Source: an uncultured Ligilactobacillus sp. (GTDB lineage Bacteria > Bacillota > Bacilli > Lactobacillales > Lactobacillaceae). Taken from it: 64,000 nucleotides of DNA. Under the pieces are notes generated by a model. That model ran no database searches and was not told where the DNA came from. It was given only the letters and a program-made list of their open reading frames with translations. Made by a program: the position numbers and the translations under genes. The stretch spans positions 124,001 through 188,000 of the forward strand of contig CALVCU010000015.1 of assembly GCA_944326135.1 (NCBI GenBank), given 5' to 3'. Position 1 is the stretch's first letter; the number at the start of each line of letters is the position of its first letter. Below are positions 43,668-52,630 of this stretch, in pieces.

Positions 43668-45287
43668 ATGACAAATGGATTAGACATGTTAAGAGATCCT
43701 TTTTTAAATAAAGGAACAGCTTTTACAAAAGAAGAGCGTGAAAAGTACAACTTAGTTGGAACTTTACCAATTAATATTCAAACAATTGAAGAACAAGCAG
43801 AAGAAACTTATGATCATTATCAAGCTAAACCAAATAATTTTGAAAAACGCCAATTCTTAATGGAACTTTTCAATACTAACCGGACATTATTCTACTACTT
43901 AATGGATCAACATTTAGTAGAATTCATGCCTGTTGTATATGATCCAGTGATTGCTGACTCAATTGAAAACTACAGTCACGTATTCGTACAACCACAAGAT
44001 GCTGCATTTATCTCAATTGATGCTCAAGATGATATTGAAGCTACATTGAAGAATGCTGCTAACGGTCGCGACATTAAATTAATCGTTGTAACTGATGCTG
44101 AAGCTATCTTAGGTATTGGTGACTGGGGTACTCAAGGTGTCGATATTTCAATCGGTAAATTAATGGTTTATACAGCTGCATCAGGCATCGATCCTAAGAA
44201 TGTTTTAGCTGTATCATTAGATGCTGGTACTAACAACGAAGAATTATTAAATGACCCATTGTACTTAGGAAACCACCACAAACGTGTTTATGGTGATGAA
44301 TACTTCGCAATGGTTGATAAATTTGTTGCTGCAAGTCGCAAGTTATTCCCAGAAGTCTTGATTCACTTTGAAGACTTTGGTCGAACAAACGCTGATGTTA
44401 TCTTAGAAAAATACCAAGATGAAATTCCTGTATTCAACGATGATATTCAAGGTACTGGAATTATCTGCTTAGCTGCTGTGCTTGGTGCTTTAAACATCTC
44501 AAAAGAAAAATTAACAGACCAAGTCTTCTTAACATTTGGTGCTGGTACTGCTGGTTGCGGAATTGCCAACATGATGTGTGATGAACTTGTACGTAATGGT
44601 TTATCACGTGAAGAAGCTAAGAAACACTTCTATTTAGTTGACAAACAAGGATTATTATTCGAAGATACAGAAGGTTTAACACAAGCTCAAAAACCATTTG
44701 TACGTAAACGCAGTGAATTTGAAAATGCTGATGAATTAACTGATCTTGAAACAATTGTGAAAACAATTCACCCAACAGTTATGATTGGTACTTCAAAACA
44801 ACCAGGTGCATTTACTGAAACAATCGTGAAGGAAATGGCTGCACACACAGAACGTCCAATTATCTTCCCAATTTCAAACCCAACAAAATTATTGGAAGCA
44901 AAAGCTGAAGATATTATCAAGTGGACAGATGGTAAGGCCTTAGTTGCAACTGGTATTCCATCAACACCTGTTGAATACAATGGTGTAACATATACAATTG
45001 GACAAGCAAACAACGCTTTAGTTTACCCTGGGGTTGGTTTCGGTTCAATCGCTGCTAAAGCTAAGATTGTTAACGAAAAAATGTTAGCTGCTGCTGCTCA
45101 CGCATTAGGTGGAATCGTCGATGCTAGTGAACCTGGTGCTGCTGTTCTTCCTCCAGTTGCTAAATTAACAGAATTCACTCAAACAGTAGCTGAAACAGTT
45201 GCTCAAAGTGCAATTGACCAAGGTTTATCTCCTGTATCAGACGCTCACAAAGCTGTTGCTGATATGAAATGGGAACCAAAATATTAA
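43668..45287 (+). CDS. mleS: Malolactic enzyme
   Basis: A 539-residue protein of the NAD-dependent malic enzyme family, the usual length for MleS. It has [16 protein letters not shown] in the metal/substrate region and [13 protein letters not shown] as the dinucleotide loop. It converts L-malate to L-lactate and CO2, consuming a proton. Context with mleR and the mleP permease favours malolactic enzyme over malic enzyme. It leads the mleS-mleP operon. Confidence 0.92.
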   Translation: MTNGLDMLRDPFLNKGTAFTKEEREKYNLVGTLPINIQTIEEQAEETYDHYQAKPNNFEKRQFLMELFNTNRTLFYYLMDQHLVEFMPVVYDPVIADSIENYSHVFVQPQDAAFISIDAQDDIEATLKNAANGRDIKLIVVTDAEAILGIGDWGTQGVDISIGKLMVYTAASGIDPKNVLAVSLDAGTNNEELLNDPLYLGNHHKRVYGDEYFAMVDKFVAASRKLFPEVLIHFEDFGRTNADVILEKYQDEIPVFNDDIQGTGIICLAAVLGALNISKEKLTDQVFLTFGAGTAGCGIANMMCDELVRNGLSREEAKKHFYLVDKQGLLFEDTEGLTQAQKPFVRKRSEFENADELTDLETIVKTIHPTVMIGTSKQPGAFTETIVKEMAAHTERPIIFPISNPTKLLEAKAEDIIKWTDGKALVATGIPSTPVEYNGVTYTIGQANNALVYPGVGFGSIAAKAKIVNEKMLAAAAHALGGIVDASEPGAAVLPPVAKLTEFTQTVAETVAQSAIDQGLSPVSDAHKAVADMKWEPKY

Positions 45288-45317
45288 GAGATATTAACGA
45301 AATAAGGAGCATATAGG

Positions 45318-46295
45318 ATGGATACATTTTTAACTTCAGTTTCAAGTGTTATCGTGATTGTTTTAATCATGGCACTTGGTTTCATTTTACGTAAGTTTGG
45401 TTGGTTCAGCGATTCATTTGCTGGTAACATCTCAAACTTAATCACAAAAATCGCTTTACCTGCATCAATTTTTGTTTCTGTACAAGAACATTTAACACGT
45501 GATAGTCTACGTAGTCTTGGTGAAGGTTTAATTTTCCCTGCATTAGGGGTTATTATTGGCTATTTGATTGCATATTTAGTTGTTAAAGTGCTTAAAGTAC
45601 GTCCAGGTCGTCGTGGAATCTTAATGAACGCAATCGTTAACGCTAATACAATCTTTATTGGAATGCCACTTAACAACGCTTTATTCGGTGCAAAGTCAAT
45701 GCCTTACTTCTTGATTTACTACTTGATTAACACTGTTTCAACATGGGCATTTGGAATTTTCTTAATTTACAATGATGACCCTACTGTTGATAAAGCTAAC
45801 AAGCAAAAGCGTAAATTAAACTGGCAAAAATTATTACCAATGCCATTAGTTGGTTTTGTAGTTGCTATTATTTGGTTATTACTGGGTTTACCAAACAACC
45901 AACCAAGTTTTGCTTTCCAAGCATTAAGCTACGTTGGTAACTTAGTAACTCCATTATCATTGATTTACATTGGGATTGTTTTATGCGATGCTGGTTTGAA
46001 CAACTTTAAATTCGACCGTGATTCAGTATTAGCATTGTTAGGACGTTTTGTATTATCACCAGTCGTATTGATCTTATTGATTAAATTTGGTGCTCCAATC
46101 TTACACTTTGATTTACCACACTTAATGCAACAAACATTAGTGGTACAATCAGCAACACCAATGCTTGCAGTATTGCCTATTTTAGCTGATGAAGCACATG
46201 GTGATGTTAAATATGCAACCAACATTGTTGTAATGAGTACGGTATTATTTATCGTAGTTGTTCCAATTTTAATGGGAATCTTGCAATTTATTTAA
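45318..46295 (+). CDS. mleP: Malate permease (AEC family)
   Basis: A 325-residue membrane protein with about ten hydrophobic helices of the auxin-efflux-carrier family. It contains NANTIFIGMPLNNALFG and near the end QSATPMLAVLPILA. Next to mleS it should exchange malate for lactate, making malolactic fermentation electrogenic. It lies 30 bp behind mleS with AAGGAG before its ATG. Confidence 0.9.
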   Translation: MDTFLTSVSSVIVIVLIMALGFILRKFGWFSDSFAGNISNLITKIALPASIFVSVQEHLTRDSLRSLGEGLIFPALGVIIGYLIAYLVVKVLKVRPGRRGILMNAIVNANTIFIGMPLNNALFGAKSMPYFLIYYLINTVSTWAFGIFLIYNDDPTVDKANKQKRKLNWQKLLPMPLVGFVVAIIWLLLGLPNNQPSFAFQALSYVGNLVTPLSLIYIGIVLCDAGLNNFKFDRDSVLALLGRFVLSPVVLILLIKFGAPILHFDLPHLMQQTLVVQSATPMLAVLPILADEAHGDVKYATNIVVMSTVLFIVVVPILMGILQFI

Positions 46296-46313
46296 TTTGA
46301 TAGATAACAAAAT

Positions 46314-46347
46314 AAAAAGACTGATAGCAAAAGCTGTCAGTCTTTTT
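46314..46347. terminator. Terminator of the mleSP operon
   Basis: Stem AAAAAGACTGAtAGC/GCTgTCAGTCTTTTT. The A and T tracts allow use from both sides. Confidence 0.85.
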
Positions 46348-46419
46348 ATTTATGTGCATACATAAGAGATTTGTACATATACTAACACAGAAATATGTAT
46401 GACGCAATTAAATATTAAT

Positions 46420-47499
46420 TTAACTCAATTGTTCTTTAAATGAATTTATTAAACGACTAAACATTTCATCAGTGTTTACTACTGGTTTCCATCCAGCACC
46501 AATAATTTTTTCACTTGAAAGTTTCATCTGCAATTCAGGTGCAAAACCACGCTTTTCAACATCAGTAGCATCAATCACAATTTTAGTATTTCCTACTATT
46601 CTAGCAATTATATTTGCCATCTCTGCAATCGAAATTGTAATTTCTTCATTTGAAACATTGAATGCTGTAGATTCATTTATACTAGTTAAAGCAAGTAAAA
46701 TTGCATTAACCATATCGCTTATATAAACATAACTACGGACAGTTTTTCCAGCTGTTTTCATAACTATTTTATGATCAAAGATTGATTGTCGTGTAAATTC
46801 AGCAAAAACCCTAGGATCGTTAATGTTTACACCTGCACCAATTACTTGGGTTGGTCGCAATGTAATTGTAGTAAAATCATATTCTTTTCCACATGATAAA
46901 ACTAATAATTCAGCTAGTCGTTTAGCTTCAGGATAACTACTTCTAGTACTATTTAAAGAAATTTTCCCAAAATAATCTTCAGTAATAGTCCCATCATTTA
47001 GTGATGTAGTACCATATACTTCCATTGATGATAAATAAATAAATTTTTTTACATGTTTTTTTGTTGCTAATTCTAAAATCTTTTTTGTTCCTTCAAATAC
47101 TGAGTTAATCATTTCTAATGGTTTATGTGCCATATCTGCTGAACTAGTATTTGCTGCAGCATGAACTACCATATCAATTTCATCTGGAAATTCTGACTCA
47201 TCAATATTTTTAGTAATGTCCAAACATTTAATCTGAAAGTTCCCCGAATCAACAAATGTATTAAATACAGTTTTTTTTGCTTTATCAACATTTCTTGTTG
47301 TAGCAATTATTGAAATATTTGCATTCTTTTTTTTATTAATTTCCATCAACGAAAAAACTAACATTTTACCAATTAGTCCAGTTGCTCCAGTAATTAAAAT
47401 AGTTTTATTTCTTAAATTTTTCTCATCTAAATTTTTTACTATTTCTTGAACATCACTAATAAATGTTGCTGTTTTATAAGGTAATAATTTATTATTCAT
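46420..47499 (-). CDS. NAD-dependent epimerase/dehydratase (extended SDR)
   Basis: A 359-residue extended SDR with ITGATGLIGKM as the NAD loop, VVHAAANTSS, and Ser..Tyr-x3-Lys in YLSSMEVYG and SYPEAKR. It lies 34 bp behind the cytidylyltransferase. Such pairs make or modify CDP-activated polyols or sugars for wall or capsule polymers. The exact product is unknown; no TarJ or LicD gene is adjacent. Confidence 0.78.
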   Translation of the reverse strand: MNNKLLPYKTATFISDVQEIVKNLDEKNLRNKTILITGATGLIGKMLVFSLMEINKKKNANISIIATTRNVDKAKKTVFNTFVDSGNFQIKCLDITKNIDESEFPDEIDMVVHAAANTSSADMAHKPLEMINSVFEGTKKILELATKKHVKKFIYLSSMEVYGTTSLNDGTITEDYFGKISLNSTRSSYPEAKRLAELLVLSCGKEYDFTTITLRPTQVIGAGVNINDPRVFAEFTRQSIFDHKIVMKTAGKTVRSYVYISDMVNAILLALTSINESTAFNVSNEEITISIAEMANIIARIVGNTKIVIDATDVEKRGFAPELQMKLSSEKIIGAGWKPVVNTDEMFSRLINSFKEQLS

Positions 47500-47533
47500 A
47501 AGCTTACATCTCCTAAAATCAAATTAATTTTAA

Positions 47534-48259
47534 CTAGTCTAGCCCATAAATTTGAGCATCTTCACGTGCATCTAGTAATGCACGCATTGTATAAAAATCA
47601 TCTGGAGTTGTAACTTTAATATTTTCTTGAGGCCCATCTACCAAATACAAATCATATCCATAATGTTTCATCATTGAACATGAATCAATAAAATCATGTT
47701 TTCCTTCTTCACGCGCCTTTTCATGTGCAGCTAAAATATCCTTTAAGTAGAAGCATTGTGGTGCACGTGCTAATCGTGAATGTGAACGATCTGGAACTTC
47801 AATAATTTTTTCATCATCATCAACAACTAAGATTGTTTCTTTAACCTTAACACTTGTAATAGCAGTCCCATGTTTTTCTACCATTGCAATATCATCATGT
47901 AAAGTTTTTTGACGAATAAGTGGGCGAACACCATCATGAATTAAAACAATATCATCTTCATTTGTTTTAATACTTTCAGCGGCTTTCAAACCATTATAGA
48001 TTGAATCTTGTCCAGTTGCTCCACCCGGAACAATTTTTTTCACTTTTGTAATGTGAAATTTCTCAATCAATTCCTTTAGATAATCTATCCAATCAGCGAC
48101 ACAGGCAATTACAATCGCATCAATTTCAGGACTATTTTCAAACACATCAAGTGTATGAATAATAATTGGTCGGTTATGTAATTTTAAAAATTGCTTAGGT
48201 AATTCCTTACTTCGCATCCGTTGACCAACGCCACCTGCAAAAATAACTGCTATGTTCAT
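47534..48259 (-). CDS. IspD/TarI-family cytidylyltransferase
   Basis: A 241-residue nucleotidyltransferase with FAGGVGQRMRSKELPKQFL as the CTP-binding loop and HDGVRPL in the active site. IspD makes CDP-methylerythritol and TarI makes CDP-ribitol. Pairing with a sugar-type SDR and an LCP ligase favours polyol-phosphate activation for teichoic acid or capsule. It is divergent from the LCP gene. Confidence 0.82.
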   Translation of the reverse strand: MNIAVIFAGGVGQRMRSKELPKQFLKLHNRPIIIHTLDVFENSPEIDAIVIACVADWIDYLKELIEKFHITKVKKIVPGGATGQDSIYNGLKAAESIKTNEDDIVLIHDGVRPLIRQKTLHDDIAMVEKHGTAITSVKVKETILVVDDDEKIIEVPDRSHSRLARAPQCFYLKDILAAHEKAREEGKHDFIDSCSMMKHYGYDLYLVDGPQENIKVTTPDDFYTMRALLDAREDAQIYGLD

Positions 48260-48417
48260 TATATAGTACCTCTCAAAATTCTATTTCTATGTTCAATGAT
48301 AGCAAAGATAATTAAAAGAAAAAAGTTTACAACAACTATCTTTCAAGTCTTTTAAACATTAAATCTAAACTTTTTGTTCTATAATTAAATCATATTATTA
48401 TGAAAGAAGTTTAACAT

Positions 48418-49368
48418 ATGAATGAAGAAGAACCCCTTTCACGTGTTGCACGTGAAAAGAAACCCAAGAAACACCATTTTTGGCGTCGTTTATTATTAAT
48501 TATTTTAGCTATCATTCTGATTATCGCAGGAATTGGCTTTTTTAATCTTAAAAATACAACTGATAAGATGTATACCAAGTCAGGAGCGGACATGACACGT
48601 AACGGAAACAAACTTTTACGTGAACATAAACCAATCTCAATACTAATTCTAGGAACTGATACCGGTGCCTTAGGTCGTCATGACACTGGTCGAACTGATA
48701 CCATGATGATTATGACTCTTAATCCTGATACAAAGAAAACTACACTTGTCAGCATCCCACGTGATATGGAAGTTAACTTCCCAGATTATCCACAATATTC
48801 ACCAGCCAAAATTAATTCAGCATATACATATGGTGGCGTAAAAGAAGCTATCAACACTGTTGAACAACACTTCAATATCCCGATTGATTTCTATATCCTA
48901 ATCAATATGGGTGGACTTGAAAAAGCCATCAATGATGTTGGCGGTGTAGATGTTAAATCACCACTAACTTTCAGCTATGGTGGCTCAAGTTTTGTGCAAG
49001 GAGAAACTCAACATATGAATGGAAAAACAGCTTTAAACTTTGCTCGTATGCGTCATGAAGATCCAATGGGAGACTATCGCCAACAACGTCAACGCTTAGT
49101 TATTGAAGCCTTACTAAAGAAATCAATCTCACCATTCACTGTTCTCAATAAGAGTTTTCTTGATTCCATTTCTGATCAAGTAAAAACTGACTTAACTTTA
49201 AATGATTTACGCATTTTAGCCTTGTCATATCGTAACGTAAACCAACACTTTGATAGTAGCTACGTTCAAGGTGAAAGCCAAGTTATCGATGGTCTCGATT
49301 TCCAAGTAGTCAGTCAAACTGAACGTGAACGTATTGCTAACTTAATTTGGAATTCATTAAAGCAATAG
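48418..49368 (+). CDS. LytR-CpsA-Psr (LCP) family anionic polymer ligase
   Basis: A 316-residue protein. It has a basic N-terminus, one hydrophobic helix (~24-42) and an LCP domain with ILGTDTG, GRTDTMMIM and the Arg-rich RQQRQRLV loop that binds the pyrophosphate-lipid. Acting outside the membrane, it transfers teichoic acid or capsule chains to peptidoglycan. A TATAAT at 48380-48385 lies about 33 bases before the ATG. Confidence 0.9.
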   Translation: MNEEEPLSRVAREKKPKKHHFWRRLLLIILAIILIIAGIGFFNLKNTTDKMYTKSGADMTRNGNKLLREHKPISILILGTDTGALGRHDTGRTDTMMIMTLNPDTKKTTLVSIPRDMEVNFPDYPQYSPAKINSAYTYGGVKEAINTVEQHFNIPIDFYILINMGGLEKAINDVGGVDVKSPLTFSYGGSSFVQGETQHMNGKTALNFARMRHEDPMGDYRQQRQRLVIEALLKKSISPFTVLNKSFLDSISDQVKTDLTLNDLRILALSYRNVNQHFDSSYVQGESQVIDGLDFQVVSQTERERIANLIWNSLKQ

Positions 49369-49440
49369 ACTGATCTGACATTTGCTATAATGAAAACAGA
49401 ATCGATGTAACTTCACTCACAAATGAATGGATGTGATCTC

Positions 49441-50363
49441 ATGGTTAAAGAAAAAATTATTTTAGATTGTGATCCTGGACATGACGATGCACTCGCCTTA
49501 ACAATGGCAGTTGCATCTCCAGAAATTGATTTATTAGCAGTAACAACTTCTGCTGGAAACCAAACCCCGGATAAAACTTTGCATAATGCATTACGCATGT
49601 TAACTCTATTAGGTGCAACTGATATTCCAGTTGCAAGTGGCAATCAACGCCCACTAATGCGTCAGTTACAAATCGCTGACTATGTACACGGAGAAACTGG
49701 TTTAGATGGAGCTGATTTACCAGAACCAACTTTCAAGCCACAACCTCTGCCAGCAGTAGAATTGATTGCTGAAATTTTACGAACACAAGTTGAACCAATC
49801 ACTCTAGTAGTAACTGGTCCAATGACAAACATCGCCCTTTTCTTACGCATTCATCCAAAATTAAACAAATTGTCTTTATGGGTGGAGCTGCTGGACAAGG
49901 AAATGTATTTCCAACCACTGAATTTAACATGGCAGTTGACCCTGAAGCTGCCAAAATCGTTATTAATGAAGGAATTCCATTAGTAATGGCTGGATTAAAT
50001 GTTACCTTGAAAGCACAAATTCATCCTGAAGATTTAGCAGAAATTGGTAAAATCAATAATCCAGTTACTCAGGCAATTCATGATCAGATGAATTTCTATG
50101 GTGAATGGTATGGTCAAGAACGATTCCAATTAACTGGAACTCCGGTGCATGACCCATGTACCATTGCCTACTTACTACAACCTGATATCTTTGAAACACA
50201 TGATGCTTACATTGATGTTGAAACTCAAGGGCAATTAACCGCTGGAGAAACAATCGTTGATTTTGCTGGCTTACTCGAAAAAGAAAATAACGCTAAAGTC
50301 TTAATGAATCTTGATCGTACTAAGTTTGTGAACTTAATCATTGACTTACTACAACGTTTCTAA
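49441..50363 (+). pseudogene. Nucleoside hydrolase with a single frameshift
   Basis: The N-terminal part ([15 protein letters not shown], with the calcium-binding DxDxxxDD) runs in one frame to HPKLNK at about 49870. The rest ([12 protein letters not shown] through HDPCTIAYLL) continues in another. Restoring one A in the run AATTAAAC near 49865 would give [12 protein letters not shown] and an intact enzyme of about 308 residues. These hydrolases cleave ribonucleosides to base and ribose. The start 49441 follows GGATG. It may be a real mutation or a homopolymer error. Confidence 0.8.
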
Positions 50364-50369
50364 TTACTA

Positions 50370-50400
50370 AAAAAGGTATGGAAAAATTCCATACCTTTTT
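50370..50400. terminator. Bidirectional terminator
   Basis: Stem AAAAAGGTATGGAA/TTCCATACCTTTTT between converging genes. Confidence 0.9.
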
Positions 50401-50402
50401 AT

Positions 50403-51200
50403 TTATTCATAAAATTTACCCATATATTCAGCTAATGAATCATCATCATTTTGCAAACGCCAATTTTTAACCTGTTCTTGAGGATGTTTTCCAACATAAT
50501 AAGAATGCACTTTGCCAAAATTATCAAAGATTTCATCAACTGTATCTGCTGGTGAAAGTGCCATTGCTTGAATCTTAGCACCTAGCTCTCCTTGAGGTTG
50601 AGCTTTTAATTCACGTTCAGTGGTTGTTGCTCCTAAAGAAGCGACCATCACATCAACACCTTCTTTTTCGCCTTCGTAAGCCATTGCTTGTGTAAAGGCT
50701 TTAACATAAGCTTTCCCAGCACCATATTCAACGTTATATGGTGAACTTGTCAATGCAGTTAAACTTGAATAATTTAAAATACCACCGCGACCTTGTTCAC
50801 AGAAAATCCCCATATAATGTTTCATTGCCTGTGTGAAGTTAACTACATTGATATTCAACATCTTTTTATAATCTTCCCATGAAATATCTTGAACCTTACC
50901 AAATTTATGGAATGCAGCGATATAACTTACAAAACCAACGTCTAACCGATCAGTCACATCAAATACATCCAATGCAGCATTTTCTTCGCCTAAATCAACT
51001 TGAACGGGAATAAAATCAACCGAGAAAGTTTTCCGAAATTCAGCTTCAAATGCATCTAAATTATCTTGGCGATCATTAATGCAAACAATGCTTAGCCCCT
51101 TTTCCGCTAACTTCAAGGCAGTTTGTTTGCCTAAGCCCTTTGCACCACCAAATAAAACTGCGTATTTTCCATATTTTCTTTGAAAATCAGTCATTGTCAT
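50403..51200 (-). CDS. SDR-family NAD(P)-dependent oxidoreductase
   Basis: A 265-residue classical SDR with LFGGAKGLGK, NYSSLTALTS and YGAGKAY supplying Ser, Tyr and Lys. The C-terminus is longer and more acidic than FabG-type members. The substrate is unknown. The ATG at 51200 follows GGGAG by seven bases. It lies 88 bp behind the ThiD/PdxK gene and may share its transcript. Confidence 0.82.
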   Translation of the reverse strand: MTMTDFQRKYGKYAVLFGGAKGLGKQTALKLAEKGLSIVCINDRQDNLDAFEAEFRKTFSVDFIPVQVDLGEENAALDVFDVTDRLDVGFVSYIAAFHKFGKVQDISWEDYKKMLNINVVNFTQAMKHYMGIFCEQGRGGILNYSSLTALTSSPYNVEYGAGKAYVKAFTQAMAYEGEKEGVDVMVASLGATTTERELKAQPQGELGAKIQAMALSPADTVDEIFDNFGKVHSYYVGKHPQEQVKNWRLQNDDDSLAEYMGKFYE

Positions 51201-51288
51201 TGTATCACTCCCTTATTGGTAAGGGTATTTTAATTGTCCTAAGGGTACAATTACCATAACTTGAATGCAATGAAAATGGGCAAGCAAT

Positions 51289-52089
51289 TTATTTTGCCCA
51301 GTGATTGATTGGACCAAACTTATGACCAACTGAAATTGGATGTGCGATACATTCATATGTGTATTTAACCGCAATGCGAATTGCATCTTCGACATTGAAG
51401 CCCTTAGCCAATTCAGCGACAATACATGCTGATAAAGTATCGCCAGTTCCATTGATATGTTCTGTATCCACAAAAGGATGACTTAACCAGAATGACTTGC
51501 CATTTTCTAGACGAACATAGTCTTTCACAACATCACTTTGGCCATCATGCTTGCCTTTAATTACAATATTTTTAACCCCATCACTTTGTAAAATTTCAGC
51601 AGCTTGCATAATGTCTGTTTCATTACTCAATTTAATTTCAGCGATTTTTTCTGTTTCATAAAAATTAGGAGTAATAATATCCGCTAATGGAAGTAAGTTA
51701 GTCCGTAATTCATCATAAGCTTCTTCCTCAAGCAACATATTACCGTGTTTAGTAATGATTACAGGATCAACAACTAACTTGCCAAAATCATATTCTTTCA
51801 ATAACTTAATTACACTTTTGATAGTTGTTAAGTCCGCAAGCATTCCTGTTTTTACTGCCCTGATTTTAAAATCTTTAGCTAATACTTCGCACTGTTTAGC
51901 AATAAAATCTGGTGCTAAAGTTACGCTATCTTCAATTCCATATGAGTTACCTGCAACACATGCAGTCAACACTGACATTCCGTATACATCACGTGCAAAA
52001 AAAGTATTCATATCTGCTTGCATTCCTGCTGAACCATCACAATCTGATCCAGCAATAGTTAATACCTGTGGAAATTCATTCGTCATCAT
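51289..52089 (-). CDS. ThiD/PdxK-type kinase (HMP-P or pyridoxal kinase)
   Basis: A 266-residue ribokinase-fold enzyme: TIAGSDCDGSAGMQAD (substrate loop), KTGMLA, DPVIITKHG and the anion-hole Asp in NGTGDTLSA. Firmicute proteins of this kind phosphorylate hydroxymethylpyrimidine (thiamine salvage) or pyridoxal. No other thi or pdx gene is adjacent and no TPP riboswitch precedes it, so the vitamin is unresolved. Confidence 0.82.
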   Translation of the reverse strand: MMTNEFPQVLTIAGSDCDGSAGMQADMNTFFARDVYGMSVLTACVAGNSYGIEDSVTLAPDFIAKQCEVLAKDFKIRAVKTGMLADLTTIKSVIKLLKEYDFGKLVVDPVIITKHGNMLLEEEAYDELRTNLLPLADIITPNFYETEKIAEIKLSNETDIMQAAEILQSDGVKNIVIKGKHDGQSDVVKDYVRLENGKSFWLSHPFVDTEHINGTGDTLSACIVAELAKGFNVEDAIRIAVKYTYECIAHPISVGHKFGPINHWAK

Positions 52090-52261
52090 ACTATCTCCTT
52101 ATTATAGTAATTTTTTTGATACAACTTTATTATAATGTTTTGGAATTGAATACCAAGAAAACTGTTCTTTTCAAATGAAGTATATCAAAATAAATTACAT
52201 TGTATCCAACACATTATTTCAAAATGTTGCTTATAAAAATGATTTTTGTTAAAATAAAAAT

Positions 52262-52586
52262 ATCAAAGAATTTAGATTTCTTTGATAGATGTTGTTCTTG
52301 GTTGGGAGACAATAGCTTTAGTCCAGCCAGCATAATGAATTGTAGTCATTATGGGACTGCCCGTTAACATCAACAAAACTGACACTAATTATTTTGAATA
52401 ACAAAGTCACAATTTCAAATATATCCACTCATATTACTAACTTGTATAAATAGAACAAATTACAAAGATTAGTGTCAGCTGTTGATGATACATATATGAA
52501 TAACATTAGTAAGTCAAAACATGATTAAAGTATTCAGATAACTCCTTATTAAACAGAGATTGTTCCAACGCAATCTCTGTTTTTTA
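52262..52586 (+). ncRNA. Candidate ~0.32-kb structured non-coding RNA
   Basis: It is predicted from promoter to terminator with no ORF. Helices: GATGTT (52288-52293)/AACATC (52366-52371), closing GGTTGG/CCAGCC and CATAATGA/TCATTATG. Then CATCAACA (52369-52376)/TGTTGATG (52480-52487), stacked on TGACACTAAT (52380-52389)/ATTAGTGTCA (52468-52477). The first and second sets share bases 52369-52371, so they exclude each other, as in switching RNAs. I could not match it to tmRNA, RNase P, 6S, SRP or a riboswitch class I know. The minus strand also has a weak promoter, so strand is not certain. Confidence 0.5.
52551..52586 (+). terminator. Intrinsic terminator ending the candidate ncRNA
   Basis: Stem AACAGAGATTG/CAATCTCTGTT followed by TTTTTT on the plus strand only. 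There is no plus-strand protein gene in front of it. Confidence 0.82.
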
Positions 52587-52595
52587 TAAAAAAAT

Positions 52596-52619
52596 AAAGG
52601 AATGCTAATGCATCCCTTT
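52596..52619 (-). terminator. Intrinsic terminator of the Ser-repeat adhesin
   Basis: Stem AAAGGaATGC/GCATcCCTTT with ATTTTTTTAT on the minus strand. Confidence 0.75.
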
Positions 52620-52630
52620 TAATTTAACTA

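Larger units (their letters stand above)
52090..52630. other. Intergenic region holding a candidate structured RNA
   Basis: No ORF longer than about 20 codons. The region holds a plus-strand promoter (TTGCTT, 17 bp, TAAAAT at 52250-52255), a set of perfect helices and two terminators, described separately. Confidence 0.5.

Noticed and set aside
48438..48453. TGTTGCACGTGAAAAG inside the LCP gene, 13 of 16 matches to parS
   Set aside because: It lies within well-conserved coding sequence (SRVAREKK), lacks a perfect half on the left and is far from parB; chance similarity is likely.
52262..52586. tmRNA, RNase P RNA, 6S or SRP RNA
   Set aside because: No tRNA-like ends or tag frame, no RNase P core motifs, no SRP GGAAGCA/GNAR tetraloop region, and no 6S-like single long hairpin with central bubble.
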